The notes under the pieces are model-generated. The model had not been told where the DNA came from. It saw nothing but the letters and a program-made list of their open reading frames with translations, and made no database searches. Positions 24,606 to 34,424 of a stretch of DNA of 64,000 nucleotides are shown here, piece by piece. Source of the stretch: Zoogloeaceae bacterium (GTDB lineage Bacteria; Pseudomonadota; Gammaproteobacteria; Burkholderiales; Rhodocyclaceae); contig JACKMC010000010.1 in assembly GCA_024235595.1 (NCBI GenBank), positions 59,292-123,291 on the forward strand, read 5' to 3'. The position numbers and the translations under genes are program-made. Each line of letters opens with the position of its first letter. The first letter of the stretch is position 1.

Positions 24606-26597
24606 ATGACTCTCACCTCGCCACCCACCACCACCCTGTCCCGCAGCCTGCTGCTGCGGATCACCGCGGTGGTGGTGCTGTGCCTGGGCGTGTTCGGCAC
24701 GAGTTTCTATCTGCTGGTGGTCAACCCGGCCGTCGACCGGCTCGCCAGAGGCGAGCTGTCACGAGGCATGTCGCGCGTCGAGGGGGCCCTGCAGGACAAT
24801 CTCTCCGCGGTCGAGTCACTGCTCAAGGCGGCCTGCGGCTGGGCGGTAGGCGGACGCCTTCCGATCGACGACGTACGCGGCTTCAACGGCTTGCTGATGC
24901 CGCTGCTCGCCAATGATCGGCGCATCTCCTCGGTGTTGTATGCCGACGAGGACGGCAACGAGTTGCTGCTGCTGCGCACGGCGAGTGGCTGGCACAATCG
25001 CATCACCACCGCGGGCGAGATCGGCAAGCGCAACCGGATTCTCGAGTGGAGCGAGGACGGCCAGTTGCTGGACCAGGCGTGGCGCCCGAGCCGCTACGAC
25101 CCGCGCCTTCGCCCATGGTTCGTCGGTGCGATGATGCAAGGCGAGGACCACGAGACCTTCTGGACCACGCCCTACCGCTTCTTTACCACCGGCGACCCCG
25201 GGATCAGCGCCTCGGTGCGGTGGACCACGGCGGGCGGCACGACCCGCATCCTCGCCTTCGACATGCTGCTGGCCGACCTCTCGGCGCTGACCAGCCAGCT
25301 CGAAGTGGGGCGCAACGGCGGCGTCGCGGTCCTTACCGATGAAGGCAGTGTGCTGGGCCTGCCGCGCCACACGAATTTTCAGGACCCGCTGGCGGTTCGC
25401 GAAGCGGTGCTGAAGCCGGCAGACCGGATCGGCGTGCGCTACCTCACCGACGGCCTGGGCGAGTGGCGAAAGCTCGGCAAACCCGCCAACACGAGCTTCA
25501 CCTATCGCAGCGATGGAACGGAATGGGTCGGGCATTTTTCGCGTCAGCAGCTCGCCGGCGATCAACTTTGGGTCGGTGGCTTCGCGCGCCGCGATGATTT
25601 CGTTCCCGCAAGCCTGTCGGACATCATGCAGATTGCCGCCTTGCTGCTCACGGCCGGGCTCGCTGGCATGCTTCTGGCATTGCGCCTGGCGCGCCGGATC
25701 GGCAAGCCCTTGAAGCTCCTGAGCGAGCAGAGCGAACGTATCGGACGGCTCGATCTGACCCCGGGCCCCCCCGTGAACGCGCCCTGGGTCGAGATCAACC
25801 GCCTCGCTGCCGCGCATGAGCGCATGCGCGCCCACCTGCTCGCCTCGGCGCGCGAGATCGGAGTGGCCCAGGACACCACCATCACCGCGCTTGCTTCGCT
25901 CGCCGAAACACGGGATGGCGAAACCGGCAACCACCTGCGCCGTACCCAGGTGTATATCCGCGTCCTTGCCGAGCACCTCCAGCACCACCCCCGTTTCGCA
26001 GACGTGCTCAGCGACGAGAACATCGAGCTTATATGCAAGTCGGCGCCGCTGCACGACATCGGCAAGGTCGGCATCCCCGACCGCATCCTGCTCAAGCCGG
26101 GCCGGCTGAACGACGAGGAGCGCGCCGTCATGCAGACCCACACCGCGCTGGGGCGCGACGCCATCCAGGCGGCCGAGGACATGATGGATGCCCGCGTGAG
26201 CTTCCTGCGCTTCGCCAAGGAGATCGCCTACGGCCACCAGGAGTTCTGGGATGGCAGCGGCTATCCCGAGGGTCTCAAGGGCGACATGATTCCGGTATCG
26301 GCCCGCCTCATGGCGGTGGCCGACGTCTATGACGCGCTCATCAGCCGCCGCGTCTACAAACCGGCCCTGAGCCACGCGCAGGCGGTCGCTTCGATCCGCG
26401 GCGGATCGGGTACGCATTTCGATCCCGACGTCGTCGATGCCTTCCTCGCGGTCGAAGCGGAGTTTCGTGAGATCGCCGAGCGCTACGCCGACGATGCGGA
26501 CCAGCTCGACCAGGAACGGGCGCGTCTCAAGCTGGTGTTCGGCCAGCTCCCGCAGGAACCGCCCGCGCAGGTCCGCAAGGCCGGCGCGGGCAAGTGA
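24606..26597 (+). CDS. Membrane sensor with HD-GYP phosphodiesterase domain
   Basis: 663 residues: a first transmembrane helix (about 14-37), a periplasmic dCache-type sensor, and a second helix (LLLTAGLAGMLLALRLA, near residue 350). A HAMP segment and a C-terminal HD-GYP domain (roughly 420-640) follow, with LHDIGKVGIPD, GHQEFWDGSGYPEG and ADVYDAL. This should hydrolyse c-di-GMP in response to a ligand outside the membrane. An ATG at 24606 and a GTG two codons earlier are both possible. The downstream kinase gene is convergent, 24 bp away. Confidence 0.92.
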   Translation: MTLTSPPTTTLSRSLLLRITAVVVLCLGVFGTSFYLLVVNPAVDRLARGELSRGMSRVEGALQDNLSAVESLLKAACGWAVGGRLPIDDVRGFNGLLMPLLANDRRISSVLYADEDGNELLLLRTASGWHNRITTAGEIGKRNRILEWSEDGQLLDQAWRPSRYDPRLRPWFVGAMMQGEDHETFWTTPYRFFTTGDPGISASVRWTTAGGTTRILAFDMLLADLSALTSQLEVGRNGGVAVLTDEGSVLGLPRHTNFQDPLAVREAVLKPADRIGVRYLTDGLGEWRKLGKPANTSFTYRSDGTEWVGHFSRQQLAGDQLWVGGFARRDDFVPASLSDIMQIAALLLTAGLAGMLLALRLARRIGKPLKLLSEQSERIGRLDLTPGPPVNAPWVEINRLAAAHERMRAHLLASAREIGVAQDTTITALASLAETRDGETGNHLRRTQVYIRVLAEHLQHHPRFADVLSDENIELICKSAPLHDIGKVGIPDRILLKPGRLNDEERAVMQTHTALGRDAIQAAEDMMDARVSFLRFAKEIAYGHQEFWDGSGYPEGLKGDMIPVSARLMAVADVYDALISRRVYKPALSHAQAVASIRGGSGTHFDPDVVDAFLAVEAEFREIAERYADDADQLDQERARLKLVFGQLPQEPPAQVRKAGAGK

Positions 26598-26621
26598 TCG
26601 CGCCGCCGGCTGGCGAGGCGC

Positions 26622-27611
26622 TCAGCCGCACAGGCGCACCAGCGGCGACTCCTCCATGAGCGCAACCTGTTCGCGCAGGGCGAGGATGTGCTCTTCCCAG
26701 TAGCGAGGCCCATCGAACCATGGAAATGCGGCCGGAAAGGCCGGGTCGTCCCAGCGCCGCGCCAGCCAGGCAGCGAAGTGCAGCAATCTCAGGGTACGCA
26801 AGGCCTCGATCAGGTAGAGCTCGCCGCGGTCGAAGTCGGCGAAATCCTCGTAACCCGCGAGCACATGGTCGAGCTGGCGGGCCATCGCCTGTTCGTCGCC
26901 CGACAGCAGCATCCACAGGTCCTGCACCGCAGGCCCCATGCGGGCGTCGTCGAAGTCCACGAAATGGGGACCGTCCGGCGTCCATAGCACGTTGCCGGCG
27001 TGGCAATCGCCATGCAGCCGGATGGTGCGAACGCGCCCGGCCCGCTCGAAGCACAGGCGCGCCGCATCGAGCGCCTGCTCGGCGACCGAACACCAGGTCT
27101 GTTCGAGCTGCTCCGGAATCCGCTCGCTGTCGAGAATGAAATCGACCGAGGCTTCGCCGAAACTGTCCACGTCCAGCGTCGGGCGTGCGGCGAAGGGCGC
27201 CAGGGCACCCACCGCATGGATGCGCCCCATGAAGCGCCCCAGCCATTCGAGCACCTGGGGGTCCTCGAGCTCGGGCGCGCGGCCGCCGCGCCGCGGATAG
27301 ACGGCCAGGCGCAGATCCTCGAAATGGTGCAGGGTGCTGCCGCGCAGGCGCAGCGGCGCCACCACCGGGATCTCGCGCGCCGCGAGCTCCAGGGTAAAGG
27401 CGTGCTCCTCGAGAATCGCCTCATCCGACCAGCGCGCAGCCCGATAGAACTTCACGACGACCGGCGCCGCGTCCTCCTGACCTACTTGCCAGACCCGATT
27501 CTCGAAACTGTTCAGGGCAAGCAGGTTGCCATCGCAGCGCAAGCCCGCATCCTCCACCGCGTCGAGGATGTGGTCCGGGGTGAGGCTGGCAAAGGGCTTG
27601 GCGTCGGTCAT
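26622..27611 (-). CDS. srkA: Stress-response serine/threonine kinase SrkA (YihE family)
   Basis: 329 residues of the aminoglycoside-phosphotransferase-like fold. It has N-terminal LDAVEDAG..CDGNLLALNSFENRVW, catalytic LHGDCHAGNVLW and the metal-binding FVDFDDARMG. It matches SrkA/YihE, a protein Ser/Thr kinase that protects against programmed death and Cpx-type stress in E. coli. The start at 27611 gives the usual ~328 residues; an upstream codon would add seven. Convergent with the HD-GYP gene. Its typical neighbour dsbA is absent. Confidence 0.9.
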   Translation of the reverse strand: MTDAKPFASLTPDHILDAVEDAGLRCDGNLLALNSFENRVWQVGQEDAAPVVVKFYRAARWSDEAILEEHAFTLELAAREIPVVAPLRLRGSTLHHFEDLRLAVYPRRGGRAPELEDPQVLEWLGRFMGRIHAVGALAPFAARPTLDVDSFGEASVDFILDSERIPEQLEQTWCSVAEQALDAARLCFERAGRVRTIRLHGDCHAGNVLWTPDGPHFVDFDDARMGPAVQDLWMLLSGDEQAMARQLDHVLAGYEDFADFDRGELYLIEALRTLRLLHFAAWLARRWDDPAFPAAFPWFDGPRYWEEHILALREQVALMEESPLVRLCG

Positions 27612-27740
27612 CGGAAATCCCTGCATGGGCAATGCCCAGTCGACCGCATCTTACGGGAGGAGTGCCCAGGCCGGCGCCTTGGCTGCGCCCGCCTGGGCCG
27701 GCACGACGGTCGTGACTGCGATATAGTTCGCAAAGAAACA

Positions 27741-27754
27741 ATTACCGAAGTAAT
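27741..27754. promoter_or_regulatory. Candidate MarR operator
   Basis: ATTAC-CGAA-GTAAT: a perfect 5-bp inverted repeat, 3 bp upstream of the marR start codon, in an AT-rich stretch. Its place suits autoregulation of marR-emrAB. Position is suggestive, binding unproven. Confidence 0.5.
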
Positions 27755-27757
27755 CAA

Positions 27758-28282
27758 ATGCACCTGCCGCATTTCGAAGACCGCATCCACGCTGTCTGCG
27801 AGCGCCATCCCGGGCTGCCCAGGCAGGCCGTGGTGGTGACACGCATGATTCGCTTCCTGAGCGGCGCAATCGACGCGCGCTTGTCCCAACTGCTCACTGG
27901 AGAGGGCCTGAACTGCTCCTCATGGTCGGTGCTGATGATGATCTACAGCGATCGCACGGGCACCGTCCGTCCCAGCTCCATCGGCCAGGCGCTGTCGCAG
28001 TCCAGGGCACACATGACACGCCTTGCCGATGAGCTGGTGGCCAGCGGATGGGTCGAACGGCTTCCAGATGCGGCGGACCGCCGCGCGGTGGCGCTGCGCC
28101 TCAGCAGCGAGGCCCGGCAACGGATGCAGCTCCTGCTTCCCAGGGTCTGGGCGCTCTACGAGGAGATGCTCGGCGGCCTCGAGCCCGCCAGCCTCGACCC
28201 GCTCGAAGCAAGCCTGCGCACGCTGCTGAGCCATATCGAGCAGCTCCCCCCGATCGAAGCAGGTAGCGGAAGACAAGCATGA
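27758..28282 (+). CDS. MarR family transcriptional regulator of the efflux operon
   Basis: 174 residues with a winged-helix region: SVLMMIYSDRTGTVRPSSIGQAL, then SRAHMTRLADELVASGWVERLPDAADRRAVALRLS, the usual MarR recognition helix and wing (D-x-R-R). It probably represses its own operon until a phenolic or similar ligand binds. The emrA ATG overlaps its stop, placing regulator and transporter in one transcript, as in E. coli mprA-emrAB. The long N-terminal segment (residues 1-40) is more extended than in typical MarR. Confidence 0.88.
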   Translation: MHLPHFEDRIHAVCERHPGLPRQAVVVTRMIRFLSGAIDARLSQLLTGEGLNCSSWSVLMMIYSDRTGTVRPSSIGQALSQSRAHMTRLADELVASGWVERLPDAADRRAVALRLSSEARQRMQLLLPRVWALYEEMLGGLEPASLDPLEASLRTLLSHIEQLPPIEAGSGRQA

Positions 28283-29535
28283 GCGAACCCGCGACCACCC
28301 CCGCATCCCGAAATCACCGGCGCCAGCGCGCACTCAGGCTGTTGGCGGCAGCCTTCACGCTTGCCGCGCTCGCGACCCTTGCGTGGTGGCTGCTTGTGGC
28401 CCGCTATCGCAGCGAGACCGACAACGCCTACGTCGCCGGCAACGTGGTGCAGATCAGCCCGCGCGTGAACGGCACCGTGGTCGCCATCCGGGCAGAGGAT
28501 ACCGATCTGGTCGAACAGGGCCAGGTGTTGCTCGAGCTCGACGATGCGGATGCACGGGTCGCCCTGCAGGCTGCCGAGGCGGCGCTGGCCGAAGCGGTGC
28601 GTGAGGTGCGCGGCCTCTACCTCGGCACCGGGCAATCGGCTGCGGTCGTCGCCCAGCGCACCGCAGACATCGAGCGCCTGCGCCAGGAGGCCGCCCGCGC
28701 GCAGGCCGAACTGCAGCGCGCACGCGACGACTACGCACGTCAGGAAGCCCTCTATCGCGACCGCTTCATTTCGGCGGATGCGCTGCAGGGCCGCCGCTCC
28801 ACGCTGCAAAGCGCCCAGGCGGCGCGCGCCGCCGCCCAGGCCGCGATTCGCGAGGCCGAATCGGCGCTGGTGCAAGCCCGCGAGCAGAAAAGCGGCTCCG
28901 AGGTGCGGGTCGACAACACCTCGCTGGAAAACCACCCCCGCGTCGCCGCTGCGGCCTCGCAGGTCCGCGCGGCCTATCTGGCCTTGATCCGTACCAAGGT
29001 GGTGGCACCGGTTCGCGGCTACATCGCGCGGCGCTCGGTGCAACTGGGCGAACGGGTCTCCACCGGCAGCGCGTTGATGGCCGTGGTTCCGGCCAGCGAG
29101 CTTTGGGTGGAAGCGAACTTCAAGGAAACCGATCTCCAGGACGTACGCATCGACCAGCCTGCAACCCTGAGCTCCGACCTGTGGGGCAGCAAGGTGGTCT
29201 ATCACGGCCGGGTGGTCGGCATGTCCGCCGGCACCGGTGGCGCATTCGCGCTGCTGCCGGCGCAAAACGCGTCGGGCAACTGGATCAAGATCGTCCAGCG
29301 GGTGCCGGTACGGATCGCGCTGGACCCTGCCGAGCTCGCCGAACATCCGCTGCGGATCGGCCTCTCGATGCGCGTCAGCATCGACACGCACGACCGTGAG
29401 GGGAGCGTGCTGGCGGCCTCGCCGCGCCTCGGTGGCGGCATCGAGACACCGGTGTTCGCCGATCAGCTCGAGGCAGCCGACAGCCTGATCGAAAGCGTCA
29501 TCACGGCCAACCGCTCGGCCAACGGCCGCCGATGA
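28279..29535 (+). CDS. emrA: Membrane fusion protein EmrA-type (HlyD family)
   Basis: 418 residues: one N-terminal helix (LLAAAFTLAALATLAWWLL), a biotinyl-lipoyl-like segment DNAYVAGNVVQISPRVNG, a long Ala/Arg/Glu-rich coiled-coil hairpin (roughly 100-220), and the beta-barrel domain with ELWVEANFKETDLQDVRI. It links the EmrB inner-membrane pump to an outer-membrane channel for multidrug export. ATGA overlaps with the regulator upstream and emrB downstream. It lacks an adjacent TolC homologue. Confidence 0.93.
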   Translation: MSEPATTPASRNHRRQRALRLLAAAFTLAALATLAWWLLVARYRSETDNAYVAGNVVQISPRVNGTVVAIRAEDTDLVEQGQVLLELDDADARVALQAAEAALAEAVREVRGLYLGTGQSAAVVAQRTADIERLRQEAARAQAELQRARDDYARQEALYRDRFISADALQGRRSTLQSAQAARAAAQAAIREAESALVQAREQKSGSEVRVDNTSLENHPRVAAAASQVRAAYLALIRTKVVAPVRGYIARRSVQLGERVSTGSALMAVVPASELWVEANFKETDLQDVRIDQPATLSSDLWGSKVVYHGRVVGMSAGTGGAFALLPAQNASGNWIKIVQRVPVRIALDPAELAEHPLRIGLSMRVSIDTHDREGSVLAASPRLGGGIETPVFADQLEAADSLIESVITANRSANGRR

Positions 29536-31070
29536 GCGACCCGGCGTCCCCGCCACCCGCCCCGCTGGGCGGTCCGGCACTGCTTTTCGCGACCGTGGTG
29601 CTGGGCCTCGGCTCGTTCATGAACATCCTCGACATGGCGATCGCCAACGTCTCGGTGCCGACCATCGCGGGCGACCTTGGAGTGAGCTATACCCAGGGCA
29701 CCTGGGTCATCACCTCCTATGCGGTGTCGGAGGCGATCATGCTGCCGATGACGGGCTGGCTCGCGCAGCGCTTCGGCCAGGTGCGCATGTTCGTCGCCGC
29801 CACACTGTTGTTCACGCTTGCCTCGCTGATGTGCGGCATCGCCTTCAGCTTTCCGATGCTGGTGGTGGCGCGAATCCTGCAGGGCGCGGTCGGCGCCTCG
29901 ATGATTCCGCTGTCGCAGACCCTGATGACCTCGATCTACCCGCCAGACAAGCGCGGTCTCGCCATGGGCCTGTGGTCGATGACCACGATTCTCGCGCCGA
30001 TCGCGGGGCCGATGACCGGCGGCTGGCTGACCGAGAATTTCTCGTGGCACTGGATCTTCCTCATCAACCTTCCGATCGGCCTGCTGGTTGCGGGCGGCGC
30101 ATGGGCGCTGCTGGCGGGACGCGAGTCGACGCGGCGCAGCCAGCAGATGGACTACATCGGCCTGGCGCTGCTCATCGTCGGCGTGGGTTCGTTGCAGATT
30201 CTGCTCGACAAGGGCAACGAGCTCGACTGGTTCGGCTCGACCGAGATCGTCGCGCTGGCCGTGGTGTCGGTGGTGGCGCTGTCCTTCTTCGTGGTCTGGG
30301 AGCTGGGCGAGGAGCATCCCCTCGTCGAGCTCCGGCTCTTCGCCTCGCGCAACTTCCTGGTCGGCGTACTGTGCCTGCTGTTCGGCATGGTCTCCTATTT
30401 CGGCACCGTGGTGGTACAACCCCTATGGCTGCAGACCTATCTCGGCTACAGCCCGCTGTGGGCCGGCAAGGTAGTGGCCTTCAGCGGCGTCTTCGGGGTG
30501 TTGCTGGGGCCGGTCATCGGCGCCAACATGCAACGCCTGGACGCGCGCCGGGTTGCGGTCTTCGGCATGACCACCTTTGCGCTGGTGTCATGGTGGAGCA
30601 CCCGTTTCACGCCCGATGTCGACTACTGGACACTGGCGTTGAGCCGCATGTTCATGGGGCTTGGAATCAGCTGCTTCTTCCTGCCGATCTTCACCATCAA
30701 CCTGTCCGGCCTCGCCCCCCAGCAGATCGCTGCCGCCTCGGGGCTATCGAGCTTCATGCGCAACATCGGCTCGAGTTTCGGTACCGCCACCATGGTGTCG
30801 CTGTGGGATCATCGCGCCGTCGGCCATCATGCGGTGCTCGCCGGACACATCTCGGCATACCAACCCGCGGCGGCGGACTATCTCGCCCGCTTGCAAAGCC
30901 TGGGACTCGGTCCGCAACAGGCGCTTGCCCAGATCCAGCGAGAGATCGACAGCCAGGCGCACCTGTTGGCGACCAACGACCTCATGCTGCTCGGTGGCCT
31001 GATCATGTTTGCGCTGGTCTTCGTGGTGATCTGGGCGCGCCCGCCATTCATCGGTCGTGGCGGGCACTAG
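29532..31070 (+). CDS. emrB: DHA2 family MFS multidrug exporter EmrB-type
   Basis: 512 residues with 14 predicted helices, typical of the DHA2 drug:H+ antiporters. The N-terminal LDMAIANVSVPTIAGDLGVSYTQGTWVITSY and GAVGASMIPLSQTLMTSIYPPDKRGLAMG are family signatures (motif C/A regions). Together with EmrA it exports hydrophobic drugs such as uncouplers. The start overlaps the emrA stop (ATGA). It ends at 31070 with no gene for about 190 bp. Confidence 0.94.
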   Translation: MSDPASPPPAPLGGPALLFATVVLGLGSFMNILDMAIANVSVPTIAGDLGVSYTQGTWVITSYAVSEAIMLPMTGWLAQRFGQVRMFVAATLLFTLASLMCGIAFSFPMLVVARILQGAVGASMIPLSQTLMTSIYPPDKRGLAMGLWSMTTILAPIAGPMTGGWLTENFSWHWIFLINLPIGLLVAGGAWALLAGRESTRRSQQMDYIGLALLIVGVGSLQILLDKGNELDWFGSTEIVALAVVSVVALSFFVVWELGEEHPLVELRLFASRNFLVGVLCLLFGMVSYFGTVVVQPLWLQTYLGYSPLWAGKVVAFSGVFGVLLGPVIGANMQRLDARRVAVFGMTTFALVSWWSTRFTPDVDYWTLALSRMFMGLGISCFFLPIFTINLSGLAPQQIAAASGLSSFMRNIGSSFGTATMVSLWDHRAVGHHAVLAGHISAYQPAAADYLARLQSLGLGPQQALAQIQREIDSQAHLLATNDLMLLGGLIMFALVFVVIWARPPFIGRGGH

Positions 31071-31263
31071 CAGGCTGTCGGACTCGAGCGATCGCGGCGA
31101 GGAGGTCGGCCGGCCCTGAGGCGCATGGGGGGAATGCACCGCGCAAGGATTGGACGGATACGGGCCGCTGTCGCGCCGACGCAGTCGGTCAGTCTCGATT
31201 CCGGCCGCCGCGCGCTCGATAGTGATGGCAGTATCGGAGGTATGGGCGGTGACGCCGCCCGGC

Positions 31264-31425
31264 TCAGTGCCGTTGGCCGAAGCGATGTCGGTAGATGCGC
31301 ACCGCCGCTGCCGTCGCGAGCGCGAGAAGCAGGGGCGTGACCGCATCGGCGCGGTAGCCGGTTGCGAGAAGCAGGCCGGCGACAAGACCGGTGGCGGCGA
31401 TTGCGGGGCTGAGCAGGCGATCCAT
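31264..31425 (-). CDS. Small membrane protein, unknown function
   Basis: 53 residues: MDRLLSPAIAATGLVAGLLL and a second hydrophobic stretch (VTPLLLALATAAAV), ending in a basic tail, so probably two helices across the inner membrane. GGAG stands at suitable spacing before the ATG at 31425. No family recognised. It is antisense to nothing obvious and divergent from the rhomboid gene. Confidence 0.45.
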   Translation of the reverse strand: MDRLLSPAIAATGLVAGLLLATGYRADAVTPLLLALATAAAVRIYRHRFGQRH

Positions 31426-31594
31426 GGTATCTCCGGGCTTGGATGTAACGAGGACGGTGTGGTGTATCTTTGAACAGTGTTTATTTATACAGCTCACGAT
31501 AAGCCAATGCAAGCGCATCGCGAGCGCCTGCCGTCCGTCGGCGGGGAACCTTGGGTCGCGGTTCGGCGACTCAGTCGAAAGTCAGGAGCGCTCC

Positions 31595-32173
31595 ATGCCA
31601 CCGGTCAGCCGATCCATCATCATTGCCAGCGTCATCGTCTTTCTGCTGCAGGCGAGCGGCGGCGGGGCGTTGCTGGGAATCTTCGCACTTTGGCCGACAC
31701 CCGAGGTGCTGCTGCTGGCGCCCTGGCAACTGTTCACCTATAGCCTGCTGCACGGCAGCATGGGTCACATCTTCTTCAACATGTTCGCGGTGTACATGTT
31801 CGGCAGCGACCTCGAACGCCTGTGGGGCGGCCGTCGGTTCGCGCTGACCTGGATCGCCAGCGTCCTGACCGCTGCCTTGATGCAGATTCTGGTCGGCACC
31901 CTGCTGGGCGCCCAGGCGCCGGTGGTGGGCGCATCGGGCGGCGTCTTCGGACTGCTGCTGTGCTACGGGCTGCTGTTTCCGAACCGGCAACTGATGCTGC
32001 TGATTCCGCCGATTCCGATCCGGGCGAGGAACTTCGTCCTCATCTACGGCGGGATCGAGCTGTTCCTGGGCATTTCGGGACTGCAACCGGGCGTGGCACA
32101 TTTCGCCCATCTCGGCGGCATGCTCGGCGGCTGGCTGATGCTGCGCCACTACCGCGGCGCCCGCCGGCGCTGA
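31595..32173 (+). CDS. Rhomboid family intramembrane serine protease
   Basis: 192 residues with about six helices. The catalytic Ser lies in GASGGVFG and the partner His in VAHFAHLGGMLGG, with the family HxxxN-like segment SMGHIFFNMFAVYMFG near the N-terminus. It cleaves transmembrane substrates within the inner membrane; targets are unknown. AGGAG precedes the ATG at 31595. It ends 15 bp before the end of the convergent GGDEF gene. Confidence 0.93.
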   Translation: MPPVSRSIIIASVIVFLLQASGGGALLGIFALWPTPEVLLLAPWQLFTYSLLHGSMGHIFFNMFAVYMFGSDLERLWGGRRFALTWIASVLTAALMQILVGTLLGAQAPVVGASGGVFGLLLCYGLLFPNRQLMLLIPPIPIRARNFVLIYGGIELFLGISGLQPGVAHFAHLGGMLGGWLMLRHYRGARRR

Positions 32174-32188
32174 CCAGATGCGGCCGGC

Positions 32189-34411
32189 TCAGCGGCTCCA
32201 CACGCCGCGGCCGCGCGCCTTGGCGCGGTACATGGCCTCGTCGGCAAACTGGAGCAGCGCCTCGACATCCTCGCCATCCTCGGGATAGGCGGCGAGCCCT
32301 ACGCTGCAACCGATCTCGACGAAGGCCTCGTCGAGCCGGTACGGCAGGGAGAGCGTCTCGACGGTGTTCTGGGCCATGCGCTCGAGATTGCCCTGCTCAC
32401 GCAGTTCCGGCAGCAGGATCACGAATTCGTCGCCGCCGAGTCGGGCACAGGTATCTTCATCGCGAAACAGGTTCAGCAGCCGGTGGGCGACCTGCCGCAG
32501 CAATTCGTCCCCGGCGGCATGGCCGAGGTTGTCGTTGACCGGCTTGAAGCGATCCAGATCGATGAACAGCACCCCCACCATGGTCGCCGCACGACGCGAG
32601 CGGCGCAGCATCTGTGCGAGGCGGTCCGTCAGCAGCACACGATTCGGCAGGCCGGTCAGGGCATCGAAATTGGCTTGCCGCCAGACCATGTCGTCGTGGA
32701 GCTTGCGTTCGGTGCAATCGACGAGCAGCACCACGAAGTGGCTGACGCGCCCCCCTGCATCGGCCAGGCAACTGATCCGGTAGAAGGCAACGAACTCCTC
32801 GCCCGATTGCCTCCGGCTTGGCAACTCGCCTTCCCAGGACCCGCTCGCCGCAACCACCTCGAGCATGCCGGCGAGCGCTTGCGAGCCCCGTTCGGCGACG
32901 CTCAGAATCGACACCTTGAGCCCCATCGCGACTTGCCGCGGATACCCGGTGATGCGGCTGAAGGCCGGATTCACCTCGATCATGGCGCCATCCGAATCGG
33001 TCACCACGATGCCCTCGCCAGCGGCTTCAAAGGCAAGCTTGCTGATCTGTGCAGCTTCGAGCGCCGCACGCAGTTCGGTGATGTCGCGGGTGATCTGCAC
33101 AGCCCCGTGGGGATACGCCGCACCCGCGTGAAACAGCGGTCGCGCCTGGGCGATCAGCCAGCGCAGCCTGCCGTCGGGAAGGCGCACCCCGAGCGTGAGG
33201 TTGTCGATACTGGTGCCGCTCCGGGCAGCGACGAAACCGGGCATCCTCGCGGCATCGAGGGTCTCGCCTGCGGCATCGACGATGACATGGGTCTGGTGCG
33301 CTCCGGGGCCACCGAACTGCTCCCGGTAGGCATCGTTGTGGAACAGGTGCTCGCCCTTTGGCGAAACGATCGCCAGGCCATCGCCGATCGTCGAGAGAAT
33401 CGCCCGCTGGCGGGCCTCGTTCTCCTCGATTCGTCGCGCCGCGCCCGCCGAACGCCCGATCAGGTGGAAAATCCCGGAAATTGCGGCAAGGAATCCGAGC
33501 GTCCCTGCAGCAGCCCCCGCCAGCACCAGATGCCTTACGCGCCGCCCTTCGGCCAAGGCCTCATCGACGCTCATCCCGGCCACCACGATCAAGCCGGTCG
33601 ACAAGCGCTGCCACGCATAATGGCGTTCGATGCCGTCGCCAAAGCCACGCGTGTCGTACGCTCCGGCTGCATCGGTGCTGCTCAGGAAAGGCCGGTCGGG
33701 CGGCACCTTCCTGCCATAGGCCTCGCCCAGCCCCGCGGTCCTCAGCACCAGCCCACCGTCGCTATTGACCAGCGCAAGAACATCCCGCTCGCCGATCTTG
33801 AAATGGCGCAGCGTGTCGGTCCATTTCTCGGGCGATACCGCAAGCGACACCAGCCCCGCGAAGCGCCCCTCGCGATACACCGCGCGCGCCACCTGGACGC
33901 TCCACTTGTTGCTCAGGCGCCCCAGCACGGGGTTGCTGATCACCAGTGGGTCCTCGTCCGCCCGCGTGGCCGCGAGCAGCCGGTAGTAATCGCGATCGCC
34001 AAGGTAGTTCGGCGGCGTCGGCCCCAACGAAGAGTACGCGGCACGTCCGTCAGGGCCGACATGAAACAGTTGATAGACCAGGCCCTCGGGCAGGGTGTCC
34101 ATGATGAGCCGGGCCTGGAACTCGAGTTCATCGGGGCCGGAAAGCACCGCAATTCGAGCGTTGCGCAGGGCAAAATCGAAAAGATTGAGTGTCGCCTTGA
34201 CGTTCTCGGCGGCGCTGTCGACTTTGTCTCGCGCCAGCGACTCGAGGCCTTCGAGCCGGCTGGCCTGGTCGGTCCGCAGGTAGTGGAATACGCCGCCCAG
34301 ATAGAGTGCCACGGTTAGACCCGCCAGCAATAGCACGAGCCGTCGCACGCGAAGCAGCGCCACGTCGGAATGGCGCACCGCCTCGCCCGACTCGCCCGGC
34401 GCGCCGGCCAT
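32189..34411 (-). CDS. Membrane dCache/PAS diguanylate cyclase
   Basis: 740 residues. N-terminal helix (LVLLLAGLTVALYLGGVFHYL), periplasmic dCache-type sensor to about residue 290, second helix (LVLAGAAAGTLGFLAAISGIF), two PAS domains (about 325-600), and a C-terminal GGDEF domain. RLGGDEFVILL is intact and an RxxD site (RDED) sits five residues upstream, so the protein should make c-di-GMP with product inhibition. No EAL domain follows. It overlaps no other gene and reads towards the rhomboid gene. Confidence 0.93.
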   Translation of the reverse strand: MAGAPGESGEAVRHSDVALLRVRRLVLLLAGLTVALYLGGVFHYLRTDQASRLEGLESLARDKVDSAAENVKATLNLFDFALRNARIAVLSGPDELEFQARLIMDTLPEGLVYQLFHVGPDGRAAYSSLGPTPPNYLGDRDYYRLLAATRADEDPLVISNPVLGRLSNKWSVQVARAVYREGRFAGLVSLAVSPEKWTDTLRHFKIGERDVLALVNSDGGLVLRTAGLGEAYGRKVPPDRPFLSSTDAAGAYDTRGFGDGIERHYAWQRLSTGLIVVAGMSVDEALAEGRRVRHLVLAGAAAGTLGFLAAISGIFHLIGRSAGAARRIEENEARQRAILSTIGDGLAIVSPKGEHLFHNDAYREQFGGPGAHQTHVIVDAAGETLDAARMPGFVAARSGTSIDNLTLGVRLPDGRLRWLIAQARPLFHAGAAYPHGAVQITRDITELRAALEAAQISKLAFEAAGEGIVVTDSDGAMIEVNPAFSRITGYPRQVAMGLKVSILSVAERGSQALAGMLEVVAASGSWEGELPSRRQSGEEFVAFYRISCLADAGGRVSHFVVLLVDCTERKLHDDMVWRQANFDALTGLPNRVLLTDRLAQMLRRSRRAATMVGVLFIDLDRFKPVNDNLGHAAGDELLRQVAHRLLNLFRDEDTCARLGGDEFVILLPELREQGNLERMAQNTVETLSLPYRLDEAFVEIGCSVGLAAYPEDGEDVEALLQFADEAMYRAKARGRGVWSR

Positions 34412-34424
34412 TACCGCCCCGGCC

